Shown here in pieces: positions 1 to 5,185 of a stretch of 5,493 nucleotides of DNA. The first letter of the stretch is position 1, and each line of letters starts with the position of its first letter. The notes below the pieces were generated by a model that did not search any database, had not been told where the DNA came from, and saw only the letters and a list, made by a program, of their open reading frames with translations. Both the position numbers and the translations under genes were made by a program. This DNA is from an uncultured Lachnospiraceae bacterium (GTDB lineage Bacteria > Bacillota > Clostridia > Lachnospirales > Lachnospiraceae), in NCBI GenBank assembly GCA_947565255.1, contig CANOFI010000167.1:1-5493 (forward strand), given 5' to 3'.

Positions 1-860
1 GGGTTCAAAGAGCCAGCGATCTTTTAATACATAGAGGTGATAATAGAGCGTTTGTCTTTGAACATGTGTGGTTTCGCTATCCGGGACAGACAGAATATGC
101 GCTGAAGGATGTGTCGATTACTGTCGAAGGCGGAAAGCGGCTGGCGGTGGTCGGACCGAACGGCGCCGGCAAATCCACATTTATCAAGCTGCTCTGCCGT
201 CTGTATAAACCGACAAAAGGCAGAATCACCGTAAATGGAATCGATATCTGGCAAGTGAACCAGCAGAAGTATTTTCACCTTCTGGCGCCAGTATTCCAGA
301 ATGTGGAGAGCTATGCGGCGCCGCTGGCGCAAAATATTTCCCTGCAGAAGATGGACCGGACAGATAAAAAGACAGCGGAGGCATGCCTTCGCAAATCAGG
401 ACTGTCCGACAAACTGGACAGCCTGGAAAAAGGACTGGATACGCAGCTGCTGCGCTTTTTATACGAAGATGGAATCGACTTATCGGGAGGCGAGAAGCAA
501 AAGCTGTCTTTTGCAAGAGCCCTGTATAAGGTTTCGCAAAAAAATGCTCCACAATTCCCAAAAACACGTGTTTTTGTGCTTGACGAGCCGACAGCGGCGC
601 TGGACCCGCTGGCAGAATACCGGATGTACTCGGATTTTAATGAACTGATTGGGGAACATACGGCGATTTACATATCCCACCGGCTGTCCAGCACGCGCTT
701 CTGCCATCAGGTGGCGCTTTTTGAGGAAGGACAGATTATTGAATACGGAACGCATGATGCATTGCTAAAAAATGGCGGACGCTATGCCGGGCTGTACCGG
801 ATACAGGCGCGTTACTATCAGGAGAAGAAAGGAGGCACGGAAGATGCAGAAGATGCATAA
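1..860 (+). CDS. ABC exporter ATPase domain, C-terminal part (5' end outside window)
   Basis: This is the nucleotide-binding domain of an ABC exporter. The reading frame is open to the left edge (first whole codon at 3), and the residues before the GTG at 66 (FVFEHVWFRYPGQ) are the usual beginning of such a domain, so 66 is not a real start and the gene enters from the left, presumably with a membrane domain upstream. Visible motifs are Walker A GPNGAGKST (153-179), Q-loop VFQ (291-299), signature LSGGEKQ (480-500), Walker B FVLDEP with catalytic Glu at 585-587, D-loop AALD, and H-loop His at 678-680. All catalytic positions are present. Compared with the downstream paralogue there are about nine extra residues between signature and Walker B (KVSQKNAPQFPKTR region). 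The tail is charged and ends in TAA at 858-860. The gene overlaps the next ABC gene, so the two are probably cotranscribed and form a heterodimer. The substrate cannot be read from the sequence. Confidence 0.93.
   Translation, partial: VQRASDLLIHRGDNRAFVFEHVWFRYPGQTEYALKDVSITVEGGKRLAVVGPNGAGKSTFIKLLCRLYKPTKGRITVNGIDIWQVNQQKYFHLLAPVFQNVESYAAPLAQNISLQKMDRTDKKTAEACLRKSGLSDKLDSLEKGLDTQLLRFLYEDGIDLSGGEKQKLSFARALYKVSQKNAPQFPKTRVFVLDEPTAALDPLAEYRMYSDFNELIGEHTAIYISHRLSSTRFCHQVALFEEGQIIEYGTHDALLKNGGRYAGLYRIQARYYQEKKGGTEDAEDA
830..835 (+). promoter_or_regulatory. ribosome binding site AGGAGG for the second ABC gene
   Basis: A perfect AGGAGG lies inside the end of the upstream ABC gene, 8 nt before ATG 844. 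It decides the start of the downstream gene: the longer frame from ATG 772 has no comparable site and would add 24 residues read from inside the upstream coding sequence. Confidence 0.85.
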
Positions 861-2667
861 AAAGAAAAAAGAAAAAAAGCTTTCTTTCAGAGAGCAGTTC
901 GGCCTTTTGAAGTATTTCTTAAAAACAGCATGGCAGGTAAACAAAGGCGCCGTACTCTGGCTTTTTTTGGGAAAAATCCCCTATGCACTGCTCCCCTTTG
1001 TCTCCATGATATTTCCAAAACTGATTATTGACGAGCTTACAGGAGCACGGCGCGTTTCCGCTCTTACCTTACTGGTTCTTATTATGATAACGTCAGAGGT
1101 TGTTCTTCGTTTTCTGAACCGGTATGTCGAAATGCGAAATAACATGGGAAAAGAATGGTTCGACAATTATATGGAGCGAAGTTTAAGCGCCAAGTCCATG
1201 AAAATTGAGTTTGCCATGACAGAAAACCCCAAATCCATGGATTTGCACCAGAAGGCAGTCAGCGGACGAAGCGACAGCGGCGGAATAAACGGCATTCTGC
1301 AAAGGCTGGCAGACATCTGGTCCTCGCTGCTCACAATGACCGGCGTTGTCAGTATTATCTCCATGCTGTCCCCGTTCCTTCTGCTGGCATCGGTGCTTGT
1401 GGTCGTGCTCAATATGTTCCTGACTTCGCGGCAGATGTGCATAAATCTGCATTATTTTCATTTATGGCCGAAGCTATACCGTGTTCTGGACTATATCTTT
1501 GACACGCTGTCGGACTTTTCCTATGGAAAGGATATCCGGCTTTATGATGGTATGGAAATGATACAGGAAATGGGCGAACATACGACGAATGAAATCTATT
1601 CTCTGGCGGCACAGAGATCGAACAAATCCCAAAAGTACTCTTTCCTCTCTGCGCTTGTCAATGCGGCAGATAATGCATTTATCTTTGGATATCTGGGAAT
1701 TCTGGCAATCCTCGGCCGTATTACAGTCGGCGATTTTACCATGCTGATGAATGCAGCAGAGACCTTTTCCCAGGACTGTATGTCCCAGCTGATCGCCTGC
1801 CTGCAGGATTTGGGAAATAATCTGGAGCTTCTGGAGTCCTATCACCGGTTTATGCAGTATCCTGAGGAACCGCAGGGAGGAGAACCTCTGCCAGGGGAAA
1901 CGACAGCGGCTCCGCTGTTTGAATTCCGAAATGTTTCTTTCCGCTATCCGGATACGGAACAGGATATTTTAAAGCATGTGAACCTGACTGTCATGCCTGG
2001 CGAGCATATCTGCGTTGTCGGTGAAAACGGCGCCGGAAAGAGTACATTTATTAAGCTGCTCTGCCGTCTGTACCCGGTGACGGAGGGAGATATCCTCTTA
2101 AATGGCACTAGTATTTACCGTTATGGGATGAGCGAATACCGGAAAATTTTGTCGGTAGTGTTTCAGGATTTCAAGCTGTTTTCGTTCAGCATCCGGGACA
2201 ATCTTCTTATGGCGGCCGACTTAGATCCGCTTACGGATGCAGAGCTTGAAAAAATCTGTGCCATGGCCGGATTCGGAGAACGGCTTGCCCAGCTGCCTAA
2301 GGGACTGAATACAGGACTTTATAAAAACTTTTATGAAGACGGTGTGGAGCCTTCCGGCGGCGAGGCGCAGAAACTGGCAATTGCCCGCGCCCTGTGCAAA
2401 TCAGCTCCCATAGTAATTCTGGACGAGCCGACGGCGGCGCTCGACCCGCTGGCGGAGGCGGAAATTTATGAGCATTTTCAGGAAATGTCGAAGGGCAGAA
2501 CGGCGATTTTTATCTCACACCGGCTTTCTTCCTGCCAGTTCTGCGACCGGGTTATTGTGTTCGCAAAGCATGGCATTGCAGAAAGCGGGCCGCACAGGGA
2601 GCTGGTGAAGAGGCCAGACGGCATCTATGCCGCCATGTTCCAGGCACAGGCCAGGAATTATCAGTAA
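844..2667 (+). CDS. ABC transporter ATP-binding protein/permease (exporter half-transporter)
   Basis: A 607-residue half-transporter with the usual exporter order: membrane domain, then ATPase. The N-terminus is very basic (Lys-rich residues 1-12). Hydrophobic segments fall at about 36-56, 72-90, 159-175, 177-193 and 267-291, with a possible sixth after that. The ATPase domain runs from about 365 to the end: Walker A GENGAGKST (393-401), Q-loop VFQ (439-441), signature PSGGEAQ (503-509, with Pro instead of the usual Leu), Walker B VILDEP with catalytic Glu528, D-loop AALD ending at Asp534, and H-loop His559. ATG 844 is chosen because of AGGAGG 8 nt upstream; it overlaps the previous ABC gene by 17 bp, which implies translational coupling. 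The two ATPase domains are close relatives (same FIKLLCRLY, YEDG, DEPTAALDPLAE and ISHRLSS blocks), so a heterodimeric exporter is likely. The cargo is unknown; no peptidase domain, bacteriocin precursor or modification gene is visible nearby. Confidence 0.95.
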   Translation: MQKMHKKKKEKKLSFREQFGLLKYFLKTAWQVNKGAVLWLFLGKIPYALLPFVSMIFPKLIIDELTGARRVSALTLLVLIMITSEVVLRFLNRYVEMRNNMGKEWFDNYMERSLSAKSMKIEFAMTENPKSMDLHQKAVSGRSDSGGINGILQRLADIWSSLLTMTGVVSIISMLSPFLLLASVLVVVLNMFLTSRQMCINLHYFHLWPKLYRVLDYIFDTLSDFSYGKDIRLYDGMEMIQEMGEHTTNEIYSLAAQRSNKSQKYSFLSALVNAADNAFIFGYLGILAILGRITVGDFTMLMNAAETFSQDCMSQLIACLQDLGNNLELLESYHRFMQYPEEPQGGEPLPGETTAAPLFEFRNVSFRYPDTEQDILKHVNLTVMPGEHICVVGENGAGKSTFIKLLCRLYPVTEGDILLNGTSIYRYGMSEYRKILSVVFQDFKLFSFSIRDNLLMAADLDPLTDAELEKICAMAGFGERLAQLPKGLNTGLYKNFYEDGVEPSGGEAQKLAIARALCKSAPIVILDEPTAALDPLAEAEIYEHFQEMSKGRTAIFISHRLSSCQFCDRVIVFAKHGIAESGPHRELVKRPDGIYAAMFQAQARNYQ

Positions 2668-2668
2668 A

Positions 2669-2728
2669 AACAGAAAAATCCGCATAATGAAAAAAGAATA
2701 GAAAAAAATACTTTTTTTCGTTTCTGTT
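2669..2728 (+). terminator. weak AT-rich hairpin after the ABC pair, possible terminator
   Basis: A perfect 8-bp stem GAAAAAAA/TTTTTTTC (2701-2708 with 2712-2719) closes a 3-nt TAC loop. An outer 8-bp repeat AACAGAAA (2669-2676) and TTTCTGTT (2721-2728) encloses it. There is no GC-rich core, so it is a poor intrinsic terminator by the usual rule; it may still separate the ABC transcript from the following gene, or simply be low-complexity promoter DNA. Confidence 0.3.
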
Positions 2729-2729
2729 A

Positions 2730-2740
2730 TATGGTATTAT
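2730..2740 (+). promoter_or_regulatory. extended -10 promoter for the LytM-like gene
   Basis: TATGGTATTAT matches the Gram-positive extended -10 pattern (TRTGN before TATAAT-like TATTAT at 2735-2740). No good -35 is present; the corresponding position lies in a T-tract (about 2712-2718), as is common for extended -10 promoters. The predicted start point near 2747 would leave a leader of only about 14 nt that just includes the ribosome binding site, which is short and lowers confidence. Confidence 0.5.
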
Positions 2741-2747
2741 AAAAGAT

Positions 2748-2752
2748 GGAGG
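2748..2752 (+). promoter_or_regulatory. ribosome binding site GGAGG for the LytM-like gene
   Basis: GGAGG lies 8 nt before ATG 2761. The in-frame ATG at 2746 overlaps this site and therefore cannot use it, so 2761 is the start. Confidence 0.8.
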
Positions 2753-2760
2753 TTTTAGCT

Positions 2761-3468
2761 ATGAAAAATCAAAGACATAAACGAAAAGAATATTTTACCA
2801 TACTTTTCATTTCTAATACAAACAGATGCAGCAAACAATTTCAGATTTCTCTTTTTTTCCTGAGGCTGCTTCCTGTTCTGCTGCTGGTTTTCTGTGCCGC
2901 CCTGGGAACGCTTATTTACCTGACGTCCTCCGCACATGGAAAACAAACTGCATTACAGAAACAGCTGGCCAGACAAAAACAGCTGTCTTCGCAGCTGCAG
3001 GCGGAAAATGAAACACTCCGGAAAACAAACGAAGAAAAAACAAAAGAGGCTGAGTCCCTGGCAGAAGAAGCCGGAAACCAGGCTGCTCCCAAAAAGGATG
3101 CTTCCTTCCCCAGCCTTTATCCTTCGAAAGGTCCCAGCGTTTTACAATCATCCTTTTCGCCGGAACAAAGCTACATGTCCATCGCCACCTATACGGGATG
3201 CTATATCATTGCAACGGGTGATGGAACTGTCGTTTCTGTCCGCTCGGATGAAAACTACAGGCATATCATTGATATCCAGCATGCAAGCGGTTATACCACA
3301 CGGTATCTGTGCCGGCAGGATGCGGAATTAAAAATAACAGAAGGAACACAGATTCAGGCTGGTACTGTTTTACTGGCCATAACTACGGATGATACCATGT
3401 TTGATTATCAGGTCATTTATGAGAATAACGCAGTTGACCCGCTTACGGTCATGGATGCTGTAGGTTAA
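2761..3468 (+). CDS. membrane-anchored coiled-coil protein with degenerate M23/LytM domain (bactofilin partner)
   Basis: A 235-residue protein, probably a cell-surface scaffold or regulator of wall synthesis. Residues 1-35 form a basic cytoplasmic tail containing YFTILFISNT; about 36-54 is one membrane span without a signal-peptidase site, giving N-in, C-out topology. Residues 60-105 are a Gln/Glu/Lys-rich coiled coil, 106-140 a Pro/Ser linker, and about 145-231 resembles the core of M23/LytM endopeptidases: GDGTVVSV, HIIDIQHASGYTTRY, the G-x-I-x-A-G hairpin (195-201), and a closing NNAVDPL. The zinc-binding H-x3-D and the HLHFE motif are missing (TMFDYQVIYE occupies the latter place, and YLC replaces the YxH position), so hydrolysis is unlikely. 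Start 2761 has GGAGG at 8 nt. A bactofilin gene follows 109 nt downstream on the same strand, and such pairs are known. The family call rests on motif reading by eye. Confidence 0.8.
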   Translation: MKNQRHKRKEYFTILFISNTNRCSKQFQISLFFLRLLPVLLLVFCAALGTLIYLTSSAHGKQTALQKQLARQKQLSSQLQAENETLRKTNEEKTKEAESLAEEAGNQAAPKKDASFPSLYPSKGPSVLQSSFSPEQSYMSIATYTGCYIIATGDGTVVSVRSDENYRHIIDIQHASGYTTRYLCRQDAELKITEGTQIQAGTVLLAITTDDTMFDYQVIYENNAVDPLTVMDAVG

Positions 3469-3562
3469 TAGAACCGACCCCTCTGCCGCACATTTCTATC
3501 ATAACGAATCAGCAAAGCTATCCGCGGACAAGTTCATTCGGATTCGAACTGCCCGCATGAAT

Positions 3563-3570
3563 AAAGGAGG
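3563..3570 (+). promoter_or_regulatory. ribosome binding site AAAGGAGG for the bactofilin
   Basis: AAAGGAGG lies 7 nt before ATG 3578. The in-frame ATG at 3557 precedes the site, so the seven extra residues of the longer frame are not translated. The spacer 3469-3562 shows no convincing promoter or terminator, which favours cotranscription with the LytM-like gene. Confidence 0.85.
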
Positions 3571-3577
3571 AATATGT

Positions 3578-4024
3578 ATGTTAGCAAAAAGTAAAAACGT
3601 GACCACCCCGGCACAGACAAAAATGGGCACCATCTTAGGCCCCGGAACTGTTTTTAACGGTGATTTTACTGCCCCTGATATGGTAAGAATTGACGGTACT
3701 GTGAATGGAAACTGCAGCTGTGACAACAACCTGATTGTTGGACAGGAAGGGGTCATTAATGGAGATCTCTCTGCAGATAATGTCGTCATTTCCGGAAAAG
3801 TAACCGGGAATATATCCGCAAAAGGCAAGCTGGAGCTTTATTCGACCGGGAAAATAACCGGAGATGTCACTGCAAGATCCCTCGTCATTGATGAAAATGC
3901 TTACTTTGAGGGAAGATGTACGATGACCACAACCCAGCAGCCGGAAGGAGCCGCACAGGCTGACTCTGCCCCTGCTGCCCGCAAAAGAATTTCTGAAAGT
4001 CCTGAAGAAGACGAGGCTCTATAG
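3578..4024 (+). CDS. bactofilin (polymer-forming cytoskeletal protein)
   Basis: A 148-residue bactofilin. These proteins self-assemble without nucleotide into non-polar filaments, usually at the inner membrane face, and position cell-wall enzymes. Residues 1-16 form a short N-terminal tail; about 17-116 are a right-handed beta-helix made of short repeats with recurring hydrophobic-x-G turns: GTILGPGTVFNGD, VRIDGTVNGN, LIVGQEGVINGDL, VVISGKVTGNI, LELYSTGKITGDV, LVIDENAYFEGRCTM. The RIDG and F-E-G-R-C-x-M blocks are characteristic. Residues 117-148 are a Pro/Ala/Glu-rich, probably disordered tail. Length is typical of the family. No membrane segment is present; attachment would come from the N-terminal tail or from the upstream membrane protein. 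Start 3578 is set by AAAGGAGG at 7 nt; the stop is TAG. Its partner is most likely the LytM-like protein encoded immediately upstream. Confidence 0.95.
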   Translation: MLAKSKNVTTPAQTKMGTILGPGTVFNGDFTAPDMVRIDGTVNGNCSCDNNLIVGQEGVINGDLSADNVVISGKVTGNISAKGKLELYSTGKITGDVTARSLVIDENAYFEGRCTMTTTQQPEGAAQADSAPAARKRISESPEEDEAL

Positions 4025-4119
4025 AGCGTGAATGAATTTCCAGACACGTTCCAGAACAATCGTCTGGATTCCCATATCGGCACACAGGCGCGAACATAAT
4101 CCTGGAAAATATGCACTGA

Positions 4120-4213
4120 GGCTGCCGCACTTCTACAACTCCACAAGAACCTGCGCATATACTATATGTTGTATATATACAAGTTCTTGTGGTATCTGTT
4201 TTTTACGGCAGCC
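4120..4213. repeat. nested inverted-repeat structure between convergent genes
   Basis: Outer arms GGCTGCCG (4120-4127) and CGGCAGCC (4206-4213) pair perfectly. Inner arms CCACAAGAAC (4141-4150) and GTTCTTGTGG (4183-4192) pair perfectly over 10 bp. Exactly 13 unpaired bases lie between outer and inner stem on each side. Within the inner loop, ATATAC (4157-4162) can pair with GTATAT (4171-4176), or alternatively 4169-4182 forms a 14-bp perfect palindrome. The whole can fold as one long hairpin in RNA of either strand. Confidence 0.7.
4141..4204 (+). terminator. possible intrinsic terminator of the LytM-like/bactofilin unit
   Basis: The 10-bp stem CCACAAGAAC/GTTCTTGTGG is followed after TATCTG by a run of six T (4199-4204). 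The position downstream of the bactofilin suits a terminator, but the 32-nt loop and the 6-nt gap before the T-run are atypical. On the minus strand no equivalent T-run follows the stem. Confidence 0.4.
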
Positions 4214-4269
4214 CCGGATAAACACCTGCACAACAATATTCATGCAAAAAACCGGCTATGCAGTTGTCT

Positions 4270-4848
4270 TTATAAAAATTCTACATGCCCGTCATCAATA
4301 TGGTAAACCGCTCCCATCACCTTCAGGCCATCCTCAGCCTCATCCGAAATATGCAGGCTTTCCTTTATCTGTGCCACGCTGTGCCTGATATTGAGACAGC
4401 TTGCCTTATAAGCATCTGATTCATTTCCAACAGCTGCCCGGATTATGTCTGTGATGGATTTTATGTAGCCGCCCGCACCGCCTTCCATTGCTGCTCCCAC
4501 TGCACCGCAGTTCGTGTGTCCAAGAACAACAACAAGCTTACATCCAAGATGGTCTGCTGCATACTCCACACTTCCAAGCTGGTGGTTATCCATGACATTC
4601 CCGGCTACACGAATGACAAACAGTTCCCCGATTCCTGCAGAAAAAATGCTCTCTGGTATCACACGGGAATCCGAACAGGTAATCACAATTGCATAAGGAT
4701 GCTGTCCATTCTCACAGGTGTCTTTACGAATCTCCGGCGAAACATTCCCCGGACTGACTGATGCATTGATATATTTTGCATTGCCGTCCTGAAGCTTTTG
4801 CAGCGCTTCTTTTGCTGAAAGAGCTGCCCCATTTGCATGATTTGACAT
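4270..4848 (-). CDS. beta-class carbonic anhydrase
   Basis: A 192-residue cytoplasmic zinc enzyme that interconverts CO2 and bicarbonate, supplying bicarbonate for carboxylations or helping pH balance. Family motifs are intact: zinc ligand Cys58 with the Asp60-Arg62 dyad in CSDSR, and zinc ligands His111 and Cys114 in GHTNCGAV. The stretch ELFVIRVAGN (75-84), LGSVEYAADHLG (91-102), and the closing AVYHIDDGHVEFL (180-192) are also typical. Length matches short bacterial members and there is no signal peptide. The start ATG (4846-4848 on the plus strand) has GGAGG (plus 4858-4862) 9 nt upstream. It is transcribed alone, convergent with the bactofilin and divergent from the small membrane protein gene, from a well-formed promoter. 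Its job here cannot be linked to the neighbours. Confidence 0.96.
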   Translation of the reverse strand: MSNHANGAALSAKEALQKLQDGNAKYINASVSPGNVSPEIRKDTCENGQHPYAIVITCSDSRVIPESIFSAGIGELFVIRVAGNVMDNHQLGSVEYAADHLGCKLVVVLGHTNCGAVGAAMEGGAGGYIKSITDIIRAAVGNESDAYKASCLNIRHSVAQIKESLHISDEAEDGLKVMGAVYHIDDGHVEFL

Positions 4849-4869
4849 AAATTTAGCCCTCCTTTTCCT

Positions 4870-4893
4870 AAACGGTATTTTTCGACCCCGTTT
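4870..4893 (-). promoter_or_regulatory. stem-loop at the 5' end of the carbonic anhydrase mRNA
   Basis: AAACGG and CCGTTT (plus 4870-4875 with 4888-4893) can form a 6-bp stem with a 12-nt loop, starting at about the predicted transcription start. It may be a 5' stabilising hairpin. The ribosome binding site lies just outside it, so it would not block translation directly. Short stem, modest support. Confidence 0.3.
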
Positions 4894-4899
4894 CGTTTT

Positions 4900-4928
4900 A
4901 GTATAGCATTTTTTCGGGAAATTGTAAA
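4900..4928 (-). promoter_or_regulatory. sigma-A promoter of the carbonic anhydrase gene
   Basis: On the minus strand TTTACA (plus 4923-4928) is followed by a 17-nt spacer and TATACT (plus 4900-4905), with a TGC extension directly before the -10. The predicted start is near 4893, giving a leader of about 45 nt. Two ACTAAAAC copies 40 bp apart bracket the promoter. Confidence 0.8.
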
Positions 4929-5002
4929 GATTTTGTTTTAGTCTTCTGCGCCATAAAAAAACTCCGAAAATTATCTTCTGCCGCCGGCATTCTCCCCATA
5001 TC

Positions 5003-5031
5003 TTGAAATTAATTCCATTATCCTATATAAT
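5003..5031 (+). promoter_or_regulatory. sigma-A promoter of the small membrane protein gene
   Basis: TTGAAA (5003-5008), a 17-nt spacer, and a consensus TATAAT (5026-5031). The expected start is near 5038. This is the best promoter match in the window and points toward the gene at 5186. Confidence 0.8.
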
Positions 5032-5054
5032 AATTGTAAGCATAAAGCTTCTAA

Positions 5055-5132
5055 ATGAAACGGTTGCTTCATAACAAATATGCTTCTCACAACCAGAAGA
5101 ATGCTGCAAAAATACAAAAGAAAATCGTGTGA
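5055..5132 (+). CDS. possible 25-codon leader peptide (weak)
   Basis: A 25-residue frame beginning MKRLLHNKY and ending QKKIV lies wholly within the predicted leader of the small membrane protein gene, about 17 nt after the predicted transcription start. It is Lys/Asn-rich and basic. There is no recognisable ribosome binding site before it, and such a frame can arise by chance in AT-rich DNA. Its stop overlaps a weak TGAAAA/TTTTCA inverted repeat (5130-5135 with 5141-5146). Listed as a possibility only. Confidence 0.15.
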   Translation: MKRLLHNKYASHNQKNAAKIQKKIV

Positions 5133-5174
5133 AAATTATTTTTTCATTATTATTACTGCCGAAACGAATGGAAT

Positions 5175-5179
5175 GGAGG
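5175..5179 (+). promoter_or_regulatory. ribosome binding site GGAGG for the small membrane protein
   Basis: GGAGG lies 6 nt before ATG 5186. In-frame ATGs at 5168 and 5180 precede or abut this site and could not use it, so 5186 is preferred. Confidence 0.75.
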
Positions 5180-5185
5180 ATGGAA

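Larger units (their letters stand above)
4025..4269. other. convergent intergenic region without a gene
   Basis: These 245 bases separate the ends of the bactofilin (plus) and carbonic anhydrase (minus) genes. I see no supportable gene. The region holds a 7-bp inverted repeat TCCAGAC/GTCTGGA (4039-4045 with 4062-4068, 16-nt loop, no T-tract) and the nested palindromes at 4120-4213. No clear terminator for the minus-strand gene is recognisable beyond these structures. Confidence 0.6.
4849..5185. other. divergent intergenic region with two promoters
   Basis: This 337-base stretch carries no convincing gene. It contains the carbonic anhydrase ribosome binding site, leader and promoter (minus, to 4928), AT-rich DNA with no recognised element (4943-5002), the plus-strand promoter at 5003-5031, and a leader of about 148 nt before the small membrane protein gene. 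The two promoters are about 75 bp apart, so a regulator bound between them could affect both. Confidence 0.7.

Noticed and set aside
66..68. GTG as start of the first ABC protein
   Set aside because: The frame is open to the left edge, and the upstream residues FVFEHV belong to the conserved beginning of the ATPase domain.
772..843. 24-residue N-terminal extension of the second ABC protein
   Set aside because: It lies inside the upstream coding sequence without a ribosome binding site, whereas ATG 844 has AGGAGG at 8 nt.
1474..1845. 123-codon minus-strand frame inside the second ABC gene
   Set aside because: It is antisense to a well-supported coding sequence and its translation is rich in His, Cys and Arg with no family features, as expected of a shadow frame.
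3529..3556. tRNA T-arm look-alike (GTTCGAATCC on the minus strand)
   Set aside because: The bases flanking the loop do not form the 5-bp T-stem and no acceptor, D or anticodon arm can be built around it. Only a short AGTTC/GAACT inverted repeat remains.
4032..4388. 118-codon plus-strand frame downstream of the bactofilin
   Set aside because: It has no ribosome binding site, runs through the palindromic region and antisense into the carbonic anhydrase gene, and its translation has no family character.
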